Shown: positions 10,086 to 21,595, counted from the stretch's first letter. The stretch: DNA of 64,000 nt from Ochotona curzoniae (GCF_017591425.1 NW_024464918.1:23712001-23776000); one strand, 5' to 3'. Program-made: numbers and translations. Notes: a model not told the origin generated them from the sequence alone.

Positions 10086-11640
10086 CTGCCTGGACATGAT
10101 GCTTCATCAGGGAAAAAATCGCAGCCACAGACCATTCTCTTGAACTAACCAAGGAGGATGCCTCTGTTAGCATCACTGTAATTCAGGGGTGGTTGTTAAA
10201 TAAAATGCACCATGGTTTTATGGATTTTTGTTGTTGTTGTTGTTGAGTAAGTAAAATGAGGCATGTGGTTTTGTGAAATGTTGTTTTGAAATAGTCCTGG
10301 AAACAGAGGCTTGCTGGCAGAATTCCTTTATGTAAGAGAACTCGGGTGTGGAAAACAGGTGCAGTGGGAATTTCTGTTTGTTGCTCTAATACCCACTACT
10401 TTCTTTTCTCCTCCTCCCTCCAGCTGTACTCTGAAACTGCTTCTCTTTCATGCGCTTGTGGCTTGAGACTGAGTACACAGGTAGTTCCAAACTGACCTAA
10501 GCCAATTTGTGGACTCCTTGCCAGAGTTCAGATAACAGGGTGGGGGTTTAGTCAGTGACTTATTTCAGGGCAATGGAAGGTATCCTAAGATCTTCTGTTT
10601 AGATTGCTGTTTTTCTTTTCGTTGGATCTTTGTTGAGAAGGATGTATGAGCTGAAGCTCAAATAGCTGATGAAGCTTCATTAGGAGTGCTCTGGGAGGTA
10701 GGGAAAGTCTTGATGAGTTTCCCATAATTTATGATAATTCCTTTTCCGGTGTTATTCTGGGCTTGGAAAGGTGTGTGTGAACTGGTTCTGGAAAATTGAC
10801 ATGACTTGGGAGCCTGTGGGGGTTCGGGCTACTTTTCGAGGTTACTTAGCTCATTGAAGGTAGGAGATCTGATGTCACCGAAGGCTTTACCTCTTGGCTT
10901 TTTTTGTCACATTAGATTTAAAAAATTTTTCTTTTTTTTTGTTCGTGCCACAGGAAGCATCCTGTTTCATTTTGACAGAATGACACTAAGGAGGGAATTG
11001 CCAGTTCTCCTAAGAAGGGACCTGAGAGCCAGAACATGACAAAGGAAAGAAAATGTGTTTAAGTACATCCACTGTGGATTTTCACTTTTTTCTGGATGTC
11101 CTGATTGTCTGTTTGACTCTACTGTGGGCCACGTAGGAGAGAAAGGAGTTTGTGTGACTACAACATTTCGAAGACTCTTGTTTATAATAGTGGCATTTAA
11201 ATAGTATACTCAGATAATCACACATTTTCTAGGTGAAGTGAAGTGCGAACCAGGGTATGCACAACAGCTTCCTGGTTTCAGCAAGTCGGGGAGCAGGGGA
11301 GGGAAATACATGATGAGGCAACAGAAAGTTGTGGCCTCGGGTCAACATGGGTTTGATCTGCAGATCTGCACTTGCTAAGCAAGCCAGGCAGATGGAAGCC
11401 TCCCATCCTGTTTCACTTGGGCTGCCTAGGAGTTGGTGTGTCTGCATTTGTGTGGGAATGTCATGATAACATCTAATGTGCAAATGTTGAATGGTAAGTC
11501 TTGGCCTCAGCTTCAGATCCTCACCTCTCTAGCATGTGACCGTGTCCCCTACCCAGGTGCCACTCACCTCAGTCTTCCAGGGGGAACAAGGCGGCCTGTT
11601 GTTGTGATTCTTTAAGCCGCGGTGCTTCATAGGCTGCTAT
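10086..11640. other. Non-coding sequence with short (TTG)n
   Basis: Mostly unassigned. A (TTG)6 tract lies at about 10228-10245 and T-rich runs near 10921-10941. No transposable element recognised and no gene; open frames of 60-84 codons are chance frames. Confidence 0.4.
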
Positions 11641-11649
11641 GAATGTGCC

Positions 11650-11965
11650 TGCCTTCCATTTCTTATGTTGAATTACAACCTGCAGTGTGATGGTGTTAGG
11701 GACTTTGGGTGGTAACTTGCCAACAAGAGCGCAGCCCTCGTGAGTGGGAATAGTATCCTTTATGATGGAAGCCCCAGAGAGCTGCCTTGCTCTTTCCGCC
11801 AGGTGAGGATGTAGTGGGAAGGTGCCTTTTTATGATCGGGTAGTGGATCCTCCCAGATATTGAATGTGCTGCTGATTTTGATCTGGGATGTTTCAGTTCC
11901 TGAAGCTGCGAGAAATGAATTCCTGTTGTTGGCCTCCCAGTTTATCCTATCTTACTATTGAGGGT
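11650..11965 (+). mobile_element. MaLR LTR (MST/MLT1-like), plus strand
   Basis: Follows a MaLR LTR in order: ATGTTGAATTACAACCTGCA, 'GTGTTAGGGACTTTGGGTGG', 'CCTCGTGAGTGGGAATAGTA', 'GAAGCCCCAGAGAGCTGCCT', 'CTTTCCGCCAGGTGAGGATG', 'CAGATATTGAATGTGCTG', 'CTTGA'-like GATTTTGATCTGGGATGTTT, and 'GCGAGAAATGAATTCCTGTT' (consensus gagaaataaatttctgttg). Internal retroviral sequence is absent, so a solo LTR. Confidence 0.75.
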
Positions 11966-12002
11966 CAAATGGACTAGGATGATTGTAATGACATAGTTTT
12001 CT

Positions 12003-12275
12003 TTCTTTAAAAATTTTTAAAAAAATTTTTTTATTTTTTGCAATACCTGGAGTTGGGCCAGGCCGAAGTCATTAGTCAGGACTCAGTTCAGGTCTCCCAA
12101 GTGGGTTGACGGGGACTCAGGTACTTTAGCACTCACTTCCTGCTTCCCACAGTGAGCATTAGCTGGAAGCTGCAATCGGGAGTCGGACCAGCACTCGGAC
12201 CCAGAGATTCCAATATGGGATATGGGATTTCCAACTGGCATCCGAATTGCTGAGTCAAACTCCTGCCCTGTTAAC
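12003..12275 (-). mobile_element. Old CSINE, minus strand
   Basis: T/A-rich head (TTTAAAAATTTTTAAAAAAA) then GGAGTTGGGCCAGGCCGAAG, CAGGTCTCCCAAGTGGGTTG, CTTCCTGCTTCCCACAGTGA, TTAGCTGGAAGCTG and CCAATATGGGATATGGGATT. Diverged, belonging to the older CSINE lineage. The purine-rich AGAGAG part is missing. Confidence 0.75.
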
Positions 12276-12559
12276 AGTTTTTAAGTGACTCTATAGAGTG
12301 TAAATTTCAAATAGGGGGATACTGATGAGGAATATATAACACTGAGTAGGCTGTTGGCACCTGACAAATAACTATTCTATAGGTAGAAGCTATGCTTTGT
12401 ATCGACCAGGGCCTCAGTAAAAAATTGGTTGATTGAAATTGAAATCAAAACTCTGTGGAGATTAATACTTGGAATGTGTATGGTGGAGTTTACCAAGAGG
12501 CCTGGCTGCTATTTTTGGTTACTAGAAACACCCAGCATTGCCTGCAAACCATAGCATCT

Positions 12560-13080
12560 TTTTATTATTTTTTTTTGGAGGGAGATTCAGAGAATCACAG
12601 GTCTCATCTGTGAGCTTTGGAGTAAACAGGCTGCAAATTTTTAGTGATTTTATTTTGGAGTGTCAGATAACAGGCAGCTGAAATCAAACCGCTTTCAAAT
12701 AGCACAAAATGTCTTGTTATTAATTTTTTTTTAGCATTAAATGCATTAAACTTTAAAGGCACAGTGTGTATTTCTCAGCTCCCTGTGCAGTTAACCTAAG
12801 CAGACACAACCACACCCAACAGATATTTCTTATCTAAATGTACTGCATACTTGATGGTCTCCCTGCAAATCCTCAGGTTCGCTTTTCCAGATAAGGTAAA
12901 TGGCAAAAGCACAGGCAGTGCACAGATTTCTGTGGCTTTCCGAGTCACAGGTCTGTGCAGTTTCTTGCTTCTGCTGTGTTACTGTCAAAGCAGCCACGTG
13001 CACCGTGCGGACATGGTCATGGATAAAACGTTCTGTGACCGGGCTTTGGAGCGATTTGGCTCAAGTTGGGGTGAGTAGTT
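12560..13080. promoter_or_regulatory. Candidate conserved non-coding sequence
   Basis: AT-rich unique block with TTAGCATTAAATGCATTAAA, GATATTTCTTATCTAAATG (GATA-like) and GTGGCTTTCCGAGTCACAGG. No repeat family recognised. The two overlapping frames at 12851-13082 have no domain. The regulatory interpretation is only a hypothesis. Confidence 0.2.
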
Positions 13081-13306
13081 AAGCACATAAGCTCATACAG
13101 GTGTTCAGAACTTGAAGGTGCCTTTTAGAAGGTGTGAGGCTTCCAGCGGGGTCTCAGTCTCCCTGGGAAGCCTAACCTGTGAGTGGTGTGGCTTCCCAAG
13201 TTGCTATGAGGTTGTATGGCTGAGTAGGACCTTGACTGAGACCGGCCCAGGGGATCCTCAGTAACAGATCTGTCCTATTTAGGCACTATCTAAGGCACAC
13301 ATACAG

Positions 13307-13307
<1 letters not shown>

Positions 13308-13375
<68 letters not shown>
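13308..13375. repeat. (CA)34 microsatellite, uninterrupted
   Basis: Sixty-eight bases of pure CA repeat from C13308 to A13375, preceded by CACACATACAGT. Long and perfect, so expected to be highly length-polymorphic. Confidence 0.99.
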
Positions 13376-13376
<1 letters not shown>

Positions 13377-13609
13377 CCTATCTGAATTTACTTAAATTCA
13401 TGTTTCTCCCCTTGTTTTCCTACTTTGAATGTGTTCCTGGCAAACTACCCCCGCCTCCCTCTTCTGCTTCTCTTACTCTTCAAGTCTTGGCTTCCTCAAC
13501 TCTTCGCTGCTGCCTAAACTGGCCTAAATATATCCTATGTTAAAATATATACTAAGTGTATGGTAACTAAGGAAGAATGCCTGAATGGAGGTGGTGGTTT
13601 CTGACTTTG

Positions 13610-13752
13610 ATACAGCCTAGGCCTGCCTGTTGCGAGCTTCTGCCGGGGGACCCAGTGGGTGGGAGATCTCTCCTCTACCACCCTCTCCTGTGTCTACCTC
13701 TCTGCTTCTGTGATGCTGCCTTTCAAATTAGAAACAAATAAATAAATAGTAA
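13610..13752 (+). mobile_element. CSINE 3' half, plus strand
   Basis: CTAGGCCTGCCTGTTGCGAG, GTGGGAGATCTCTCCTCTAC, TCTACCTCTCTGCTTCTGTG, CTGCCTTTCAAATTAGAAAC and AAATAAATAAATAG form the pyrimidine-rich 3' part and tail of a SINE. The tRNA-derived head is absent. Confidence 0.75.
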
Positions 13753-13754
13753 TT

Positions 13755-14490
13755 GGCTCTCACAGAGGTACAGAAATGGCAGTTATTCTGGCAGACAGCT
13801 GTTCATGAAAAAAATAGGTACGACTTGTCTTTGCATTTGCTTATCCGCTCTGGGGTCTAGTGACTGCACTGAGGCTTAGCATGGCCACCACTTGAGAAGG
13901 TGTTGCTCACTCATCTTTCTTCCCTGCTCCCACGCTCAGGTCCTGTTACCCTACCTTCCTTCTCCAGATGCAGTTGTCATCTTCGAATATGCTATGTTGC
14001 TTACTTATATATCCTGTTGATTATCTGCTTCTCCTGCCGATGTAAGCAACCCAAGTGCAAGGAATTTTGTATATTCTTTTCACAACATAGACAAACTGTT
14101 TGTCAGATGAATACCATTTCTGAAGGCCGTATAGGCATAATTGATCCTAGAGAATAAATCACTAAAGAACAAAGCAAATTAAAACTACAGTCTCCACTCA
14201 CATCCTGGACTTCAATACAAGAGTATTTCGAGGCACTTATGGAAATGTAAACATGAAAAGTAAGTTTATTTTATGCAAGTATTTTTGAAATGTATGCATA
14301 TAATTTTTTCATAATATTATTTATGAACATTCTGCTCATGCTACATATTGCATGGGTTTCAAAGTTTTTCTTTTTTTTTTTGCACCCAAATCAACATCCT
14401 TTCGGTTTTTCTGTGAACTTTTGGATGTGTGCTCATGTAATGGATGGACACTTAATTTCAAATGCAATCTATACCTATATATTATACTTC
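13755..14490. other. AT-rich non-coding sequence
   Basis: No gene and no recognised repeat. The T10 run at 14371-14380 is a simple tract. Forms the insertion context of the young CSINE that follows. Confidence 0.4.
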
Positions 14491-14508
14491 TTACAAAAGG
14501 CATTTTAT

Positions 14509-14843
14509 GGGCCCGGCGCGGTGGCGCAAGTGGTTAAGTCCTCGCCTTGCACGCCCGGGATCCCATATGGGCGCCGGTTCTAATCCCAGCAGCCCCGCTT
14601 CCCTTCCAGCTCCCTGCCTGTGGCCTGGGAAAGCAGTTGAGGACGGCCCAAAGCTTTGGGACCCTGCACCCGCGTGGGAGACCCGGAAGAGGCTCCTGGC
14701 TTCGGATCGGCATAGTATCGGCCCGTTGCGGCTCACTTGGGGAGTGAATCATCGGATGGAAGATCTTCCTCTCTGTCTCTCCTCTCTGTATATCCGCCTT
14801 TCCAATAAAAAATAATAAAAAATAAATCTTTAAAAAAAAAAAA
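14509..14843 (+). mobile_element. CSINE, full length, least diverged copy
   Basis: The most consensus-like copy in the window. It keeps CpGs (GGGCCCGGCGCGGTGGCGCA, GGGCGCCGGTTC, GAGGACGGCCC, CCCGCGTGGGAGACCCGG, GGATCGGCATAGTATCGGCC). The pol III A box lies in TGGCGCAAGTGG near 14522 and the B box GGTTCTAATCC is at 14576-14586. It ends AATAATAAAAAATAAATCTT plus an A12 run. A perfect 16-bp target duplication ACAAAAGGCATTTTAT lies at 14493-14508 and 14844-14859. Head and boxes are intact, so it may have been transcribable recently. Frames up to 134 codons within it are SINE artefacts. Confidence 0.97.
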
Positions 14844-15039
14844 ACAAAAGGCATTTTATTTATAAAATTCACAAAGAAATATTTCATTAAAAAAATGACC
14901 AACAGTCGTTTTGTTTTTATTTTGCAAAATAAAAACAAAACAAACGCAAAGAAATAAAATCTCTAAAACAATTGACCTTAATTTCGGTTAGACAGTCATT
15001 GCTAGCATTCGAGGCATATTCTTCTGAGTCGTTGAGTTA

Positions 15040-15195
15040 CAGGTTTATGCTCTGGGTCCCCATTTTACAGATGAAGAAGTAGGTAGCTGGTGATTGAGTA
15101 GGCTGTACGAATAGTGAGTGAGAGAATTGTACTTTGAGCCAAGTCATCTGGCTCCAGAATCCATGCTTGTAAGCCTGTTTGTGCTGCCTCTAAGT
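15040..15195 (-). mobile_element. MIR, minus strand
   Basis: 'GGTCCCCATTTTACAGATGA', 'AGTGAGTGAGAGAATTGTAC', 'TCATCTGGCTCCAGAATCCA', 'TGCTTGTAAGCCTG' and 'TGCTGCCTC' reproduce the reverse MIR consensus nearly end to end. Confidence 0.8.
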
Positions 15196-15199
15196 GTTG

Positions 15200-15575
15200 C
15201 TGTGGCTGGTCTTTCTTCTCCCTCGTTATTACTCTGTCAAGAATGCTTTCAGCTATTGCATCTTTCATTCCCAGCACCAATTGTAAAGGCAATGTAGCAT
15301 TTTAATATATAGATACTTTAACTCTTCTGTTTTTAAAGGCTCATTAAGGATTGTTTCTATTTTTTTCCTACCATGAGTAATTCTACAGTAAAACACCTTG
15401 AAAGCAAATATTTGCACACCTATATAATGACTTGTTTGGATTAAATTTCAAAAGCTGTATATAACATTCAGCAAAGCATGTAATTTAAGGTGTTCATGAG
15501 CAGACATTTTGAAAAGTGGACATATTAAGTTTTATGCAAATTGTTCAGTTGCTTCATGAATTTCTCTGAGTGATG
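15200..15575. other. AT-rich sequence, unassigned
   Basis: No repeat or gene recognised. Confidence 0.4.
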
Positions 15576-15579
15576 TCTA

Positions 15580-16140
15580 CCTGTATGTTTCCACTGTTAC
15601 TATAAAACAGCAGTTTCTGCTGAAAACGCACTTGCTAAGCTGTGCAAGTGAAAATGCATTGTTAAACTGAAGCATGTGTCTGCGCTACGATATAAATTAG
15701 AAACAGAAATTCAGAACTAACATTCAGGCAAAAGCTAAGCAAGGAAAGTAAGCCACATCTGTATAAGACTTCAAGCAAATTAGAGTACATTTCGAGGCAA
15801 ACACAGATCTTGCTTTATGAAGACACAGAGTTAATTAATCTATGTCAAATTGTGTTTTAACTACTTGCCTTTTGAAATAATTCAAGTTCACTGTTGCAGG
15901 AATTAATCTATCTCTCCTTTGCCATTTGTAATTGTCGACCTGACAGGCATTTACTTGGATATTTTTTTGTAGTATGAAGTGTTTATGGTGCAGAATTAAC
16001 ATCATTAGACAAAATGTCACCCTTTGGGTGCAAACACGAAGCGGTTTTACCTCTGGAAGTGCCAGCCCAACCTGTTCTGATAGATGCAAGGTACTAACCT
16101 GGGAGGCTGCCAGCTGGGTGACTATTCCCTTTGGTAACTT
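15580..16140. promoter_or_regulatory. Candidate conserved non-coding element
   Basis: Unique AT-rich block with no repeat hallmarks. It carries homeodomain-type TTAATTAATC (15831-15840), TAATCTATCTC, ATTGTCGACCTGACAGGC and TGTGCAAGTGAAAATGCATTG, and a few retained CpGs. A 106-codon frame further right (16820-17140) is unrelated. The call rests on composition only. Confidence 0.3.
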
Positions 16141-16334
16141 TCAGAAACACACAGCAGGGGTTACACCTGAGGGCTAGGGCTGCACACACACACACCTATG
16201 CACATGTTTGTGTGCCTGTGTGCACAAGTACAGAGTTGTGAAACTGGCTGAACAAGAATATATCCAAGCCATTTTGCTTCATCAGCTGCGACTCTCAAAA
16301 CATTCTGCTACAATCAGTTGAAATTTTATTCTAA

Positions 16335-16850
16335 TCAAGTTGATGAGCAGACTGTGTACCTAGCACTGCTCTAAACACTTAGAACCTCTGGAGCTGGCAC
16401 TGTGGCACAGTGGGTGAAGTCTTCCTGTGATGCTGGCATCCCATGTGAACACTGTCAGAGTCCTGACAGTTCTGCTTCCAGTCTAACTGACTGCTCATGC
16501 ACTTGGGAAAGCAGTGGACAATGACTCAAATACTTGGTCCTGAGCCACCCACATGGGAGATCCAGGATGGCAACCTCTGCCTTACTCTCCCTCTGTAACT
16601 CTGCCTTTCAAATGAAAATAACAAAACATTGACAACTTCAAGGCATCCTTGGTACTAGCCAGGCAGATCAGTAACTGGGGCTTATGGGTAGTGTCACAAA
16701 TCATACTCAACATGGATTAGAGAAGGAGGGGATTCAGTTGGGCGTTGAAGGATGCCATTCATCAGGTGGACAAGGTGGGATTCAAGACAGAGTAAGGAAA
16801 AGCTGCAGCGGGCAGAGATATGAGACAGCAAGGCGTATTTAGGGAGCCGA
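16335..16850 (-). mobile_element. L2 fragment, minus strand, split by a CSINE
   Basis: Left part 'CAGACTGTGTACCTAGCACT', 'GCTCTAAACACTTAGAA' resembles the reverse L2 3' end (ctatgtgccaggcactgttctaggc). The right part contains GATTCAGTTGGGCGTTGAAG, CAGGTGGACAAGGTGGG and GAAAAGCTGCAGCGGGCAGA, the usual L2 upstream sequence in reverse. A CSINE lies between them (separate entry). Confidence 0.55.
16388..16630 (+). mobile_element. Old CSINE, plus strand, inserted in L2
   Basis: GAGCTGGCACTGTGGCACAG, GCTGGCATCCCATGTGAACA, GCACTTGGGAAAGCAGTGGA, CCACCCACATGGGAGATCCA and CTCTGCCTTTCAAATGAAAA cover the whole SINE in order. Shorter and more diverged than the CpG-rich lineage. Confidence 0.85.
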
Positions 16851-17099
16851 GAGCTGCTAATGGAGTTGCTGAAGAGTTCGTGGTTTGCTGTGCTTGGATT
16901 TCTGAATCGGGCAACTGGTACCTTAGCAACTTCGGATTGTCCTCTGCATTGCCATTTTGGGACTTTAGGAAAAGCAGAGTTGAAAAAATGTCTAAAACTG
17001 CCTCAGGTTATACTGTTAGGATTGATTTGTTTGTGGTTAGCCTTGGCTCTGTTTTCTATTCTTTTAAATGTGAATATTCCCAGGAAGACTTTTATCATA

Positions 17100-17300
17100 G
17101 TTCCTTTACCCAGCACCAACTGTGTATGGTTCTGTGTTAGCTGTTGTGTATAGTGTCCAATCAATTTTATGTAAGTACTGAATGTTCACTGACTGAAATG
17201 TTTATGATTATAAAGATGAGAACTGGCATTTGACTTCAAGGAACTTCTAGTCTTGTTTTATGGTTCATCTAGAGGGATGAACTATAGACATAGAACTCAT
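17100..17300 (-). mobile_element. L2-like fragment, minus strand
   Basis: 'CAGCACCAACTGTGTATGGT', 'TGTGTTAGCTGTTGTGTATA' and 'TTGACTTCAAGGAACTTCTA' fit the reverse L2 3' end (accatgtgccaggc / cttgccctcaaggagcttac). Short and diverged. Confidence 0.5.
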
Positions 17301-19700
17301 GGTGCAACATTTAAGTAAAGCTACGTAGAAAATGAGACTTGACAAGAGTGTAAATTAAAAAAAGTTATCCCAAGCTTAACTGGTATACCTAGAAATACAA
17401 ATATTATTCATAGTGCTGAAAACGGATGGGAAAACTGTATTTTGCTATATGTGTAGTAAGTTGTCTAGTTTCAGTAACTAAAATAGGTTTTAAATAAGCT
17501 AAAATTAGAGGTATCAGGCAGAGGGTCAGCTGCGCAAGTATTTCTAAGAGCAGATTTACTGTGTTAAAGATTGTAAATAGTTTCAGGTACATGTTGTAAT
17601 ATATACAGTGTAATATATGACAGTTTATACTGTCATACAGAGTATATAAATAAGTTTATTAAATCATAACTGTTCTTGGTTTTCAGTGTTTTTCAGTGTC
17701 TGCTTGTTTTCTTAGAGGGCATTTGGCCAGCGTGAGATCACACGTGTTCACTAGTGAGAGTGAACAACTTTGACTTGTTTGAGAGTGGCACTTGCTGTGG
17801 TGTAAAGCCGTTTTTCCTCCTGGTGCTGTGATCCAAATGGAGGACAGGAAAGGGTTGTTGTGTAGATGGGGGATGGGGTGGAGGGACAGGTGCACAACAC
17901 AGGTGTTGTTTCTGTATTCTTTTGGATTGGATCTTTTTGTAGAAAATGAAAGAAAGCCTCACTCCAGGTGGCTTAAATAAAAAAGGTAATACACGTAATT
18001 CATCCAGCTGAAAAATCCTGGCAGCAGATTTGATTCAGTTACAGCTTTGTGCTCAGTGTTTTTATGTCGAAGCCTCCTATCCAAACAAGTGCCCTGGGTG
18101 TGATGCTTATGGCTGCAGCATGCCTGAGTCTCATTCCTGTTAGAATCTCAGATGGAAAAGTGGACCGTCTTTCCTAATCCTGTTGGGTCTTCTGAACACC
18201 CCGAACCCATCAGGGTGGCTGGGGGTATGTGGCTGTTCCGACTGGCTCAGTCACATCACGACTGCTTTACTGAAATGGAGCTTTACCTAAGCACCAAGAC
18301 TGAGAGATGGGATCTTTGGAAGAAAGCTAGAGATAAAGTGAATGGCAGTTAAGCTACTCCAGGTTCACCAGGCTCACTACTGTTTGGGAAAGAGGGGCCT
18401 TCTGTAGCAGCACCACACTGGGTTATGAGTGGCGATGCTAAGGATAAGCTTAGCTCTCTTTCGGTCTAAGTGGCTGTAGGCTGCTCCAGATGGAGCTGCA
18501 CTCTTCCCATGGACAATAAAAGCAGGCAGGGCTGCCATGATCTTCCGAACGTTCAGATTCTTTCCTTGTTTCATCAGGCTTCCCTGGGGCTTGTTTAAGT
18601 CCATTGCTTCCCGGGTGGGGTGGAATGCACCCTCTCGTGCTGCTGGTGAGGTATCTGTCTACAGATGTTTCATATGTTGATTACCAAGGGATTGCTTCTC
18701 AGCTCCAAACCTTTTTTTTTTAAGTCCAGTGTTGTGATACCCAAGCAGGGGGCTCTGTAAATCGCCTGTTTCCTTACCTAAGGTTGGCTCCCAGATTGGG
18801 TCTGCCATTGGGTCAGGAAAGCCAAAAGATGTGAAGTAGAGGAGGAAGAAAGAAGGGGTCTGTCCCTGTTTGTGTTTGGGTGAGCCAGCCAAGCCCTTTC
18901 ACCTTGACACAGCTGCTTGCTCCTCATAGCAGCAGGTGCTTCCAATGTGCTGCAATGAGGTAATTTGTTAAAATTAAAGCAAGCTGAAACTCCTGTAGCC
19001 CTGCAAGGTGATGTGGTCTCTTTAACTGCTGGTTTAGTTTGCCCGCTTTCCCAAGATGCACCTGTTGCATCTGGGACCTAGGCACATGAGGAGACCCCGC
19101 CCAGTTCCTGGTTCGAAAGAGGTAGAAAGCTGCGGAGAGTTATCCTTCAGTCTCAAATTCTGCTGGAGTTGGTGCTTTCTTTCTGACTTGGTCTGCCGCA
19201 CACCAGTCTGGGATGAACATGTCTCACTTGAAGATGGACCTCTCCTGCTTAGAGGTACAATTTTCGGTTTTTTCTCTCTTAATGGGGAATACTTTGATCC
19301 CCTCGTGTTGGGTATTTCTCTGTGTGTGGGGTGGGCCGCATTTGCTCGTGAATGAGTGTTTATTCCCTCTCTCTTAAGTAAGTTCTGTTCCAGTGTGCAC
19401 AAAGTACTAGTCTCCACTATGTGTTTGTACCCCTGAGAGAGACAAGAACCTGGATTGGAAACCAGTGTATTCATTGGCCACGTCGGTTCCAGCCTGTAGT
19501 CTCCTGGAGCCTGCCTCCTGGCACTCTCTCAGGGGTCCCCACATATGTCCCCAGCCTCCACAGGGAAGTCTGAAGTCAGCTGTGCCCGGTCCTCTAAGCT
19601 CCTGAGGAATGAGCAGTGTGAGCAGTGCCAGCGGGCAGCGTCGTCCTCCCAGGGCTTCAGGCTTCATTTCTCCCGCATCCTTCCTCCAAGCCTGTATATT
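17300..19700. other. Non-coding sequence, mostly unassigned
   Basis: About 2.4 kb with no confident repeat. 17930-18060 (GGTGGCTTAAATAAAAAAGG, AATTCATCCAGCTGAAAAATCC) resembles a degenerate old interspersed repeat of unknown type. An open frame of 146 codons on the minus strand (19034-19474) and others here have no domain I recognise and no paired splice context, so I do not call a gene. Confidence 0.35.
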
Positions 19701-19701
19701 T

Positions 19702-20036
19702 AAGTTTTTTTTTTTTTTAAGATTTATTTTTATTGGAAAGTCAGATATACAGAGAGGAGAAGAGACAGAGAAGATCTTCCATCCGATGGTTCACTTCCCA
19801 AGTGATTGCCAACAGCCAGAGCTGAGTTGATCCGAAGCCAAAAACCAGGAGCCTCTCCCGGTCTCCCACACAGGTGCAGGGTCCCAAGGCTTTGGGCCGT
19901 CCTCGACTGCTTTCCCAGGGCACAGGCAGGGAGCTGGATGGGAAGTGGGGCCACCAGGATTAGAACTGGTGCCCATATGGGATCCTGATGCGTGCAAGGC
20001 AAGGACTTAAGCTCTAGGCTACCTCGCTGAGCCCTT
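19702..20036 (-). mobile_element. CSINE, full length, minus strand
   Basis: T13 then AAGATTTATTTTTATTGGAA through GGCACAGGCAGGGAGCTGGA to ACCTCGCTGAGCCC. Imperfect target duplication AAGCCTGTATATTT (19688-19701) / AAGCCTGTTCATTT (20037-20050). CpGs partly retained, so a relatively young copy. Confidence 0.95.
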
Positions 20037-20254
20037 AAGCCTGTTCATTTTAGCACCAGTTTTTCCATTTGTCTCTCCAGTCCTGAAAGTAACAGCTGTT
20101 TATTATACTTACTGTGTTTATGATATCTCAGTGTCTGCTTTGGATTTTTTTCTGTTTTCCAATTTTTGGCCAGTGATTATTTACATGAGATTATTTTCCT
20201 TATCATCGATGGGGTTTCTGTTTCCTGATTAGTTTCTGGTGGAAGTCGTCGCCG

Positions 20255-20665
20255 CAGCCTTACTTCACCTGCTTTTTTTCATCATCTTTGGAACTCAGCC
20301 TAAATATCACTCTGATGGGAAGTTAGCGTTGACTTCCCGTTACCTTTAGGATGAAGTTCGAACCTCTAGGCCATGCCTGGATCCACAGCTGCATCCTTGC
20401 TCATGCTTGCACCTTAAGATTTAAGCAGGCCATTGAATGTTTATCCCTCCTGCTGTGGGCACTGATGACCTTGGCCCTGATACATGGGTAACTCTCATTT
20501 ATCCTTTAGGGTAAGCCTTTTCTGGCTACTCCTTCCTTGCCCTGACACTTCATGCTTGCCTTTTGATAGCCTGTGCTGCCTGATTGTCATTTTTCTTCCA
20601 CTGGACTACAAGCCCCTTGAAAGCACTGCCTGCAACTTAATAGGTAGCTTGATGAATGTTTGATA
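20255..20665 (+). mobile_element. L2 3' region, plus strand
   Basis: 'GGAACTCAGCCTAAATATCA', 'CTCATGCTTGCACCTTAAG', 'CTACTCCTTCCTTGCCCTGA', 'GACTACAAGCCCCTTGAAAG', 'ACTTAATAGGTAGCTTGATGAATG' in part follow the L2 3' end (ctagactgtaagctccatgagggcag ... ataaatgtttg). No coding capacity remains. Confidence 0.65.
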
Positions 20666-21595
20666 AGCACTTTCTTAGAAAATTTTCGTATTTTCTTTTT
20701 ACCTTTATGGGGCAAGGACAAAACTTCTGCTACCATTACTGCTGATGCAGGTCACTCCCCAAATATTACCAAGTGGTTTTTTTTTTTTTTTTTTCATCTT
20801 CTCTCTAAAGGACAGCTAATGTTGTAAAATTGCCAAAGTGGGACTGGAGGGCAGCAAACAAGATGCTGTAAAGACCTGGAATGTCCCTGAGGCTGCCGTG
20901 TGTCACTGCAGTGATGGAGGTGGGCAGGGATCAGCTATTGATTCACCGGGTTAAAAGCCTTCCTATCACCCGCAACAGCTGAAGGCATCCGTGTCAAAGA
21001 TAAGGGGCAGGAAAAAATGAAGCCTTGTCAACCTTTGCGCCTGTGATTTCGGGTTGCTAATGAGAGGCGTTGGAGCACAGGGAAGGGCTGTGACTGTTTT
21101 CCTGAGAGTGTGCCATGCAATGGAAAAACACACTTGGGAATTTGAACTTGTTTCCGATTTTTGGCTGCACTTATCCATAGGAAAACAGGGACCTTGGTAA
21201 GACTCTTAGCTTGTTCATCTGTGAAGGAGCCCTGGTAGCACCTATGTCGTTTTTCTTATTTTGAGCGAAAGGTAGTACTGGATTTGAAGTCTGTTGGGAG
21301 GTGTTGGAAGTTTGTGGAAAATGATTGAATTGACAGAGCTGATACCACTCGTTCATTCGTTCAGAATATCACTAAGCATGTCTGTGTGTGTTCACTGGGT
21401 TCTTTTCACTCCTACAATCTCTACTGAGAGAAGAGGTAACAAATACATCAGTTTTGTCAGTCAGTGGTGTCCTCTCTGATCTTCTGCTGAGCAGGGATCT
21501 AGAAAGGATCCCGCATTTCAGGTGGTTGTCTCCCGTCGACCTCACCTCCTCTGCTCTCCCTTGACTTTCATGACGTTGGCGTTTCTGAAGAGTTC
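20666..21595. promoter_or_regulatory. Unique block including candidate conserved element
   Basis: After a T18 run at about 20777-20794, the part 20800-21180 is repeat-free and has AAAATTGCCAAAGTGGGACT, GCTATTGATTCACCGGGTTA, GTCAACCTTTGCGCCTGTGA and GGGTTGCTAATGAGAGGCG, with retained CpGs. It resembles deeply conserved enhancer sequence in composition. No reading frame with a domain. Confidence 0.25.

Noticed and set aside
14509..14600. Functional tRNA gene (B box GGTTCTAATCC and A-box-like sequence)
   Set aside because: The sequence continues as CSINE, and no cloverleaf with a proper acceptor stem and terminator forms. The boxes are inherited from the tRNA ancestor of the SINE.
19034..19474. 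146-codon minus-strand open frame
   Set aside because: No domain, no homology I recognise, and no supporting splice sites or polyadenylation context. Conservation could not be tested.
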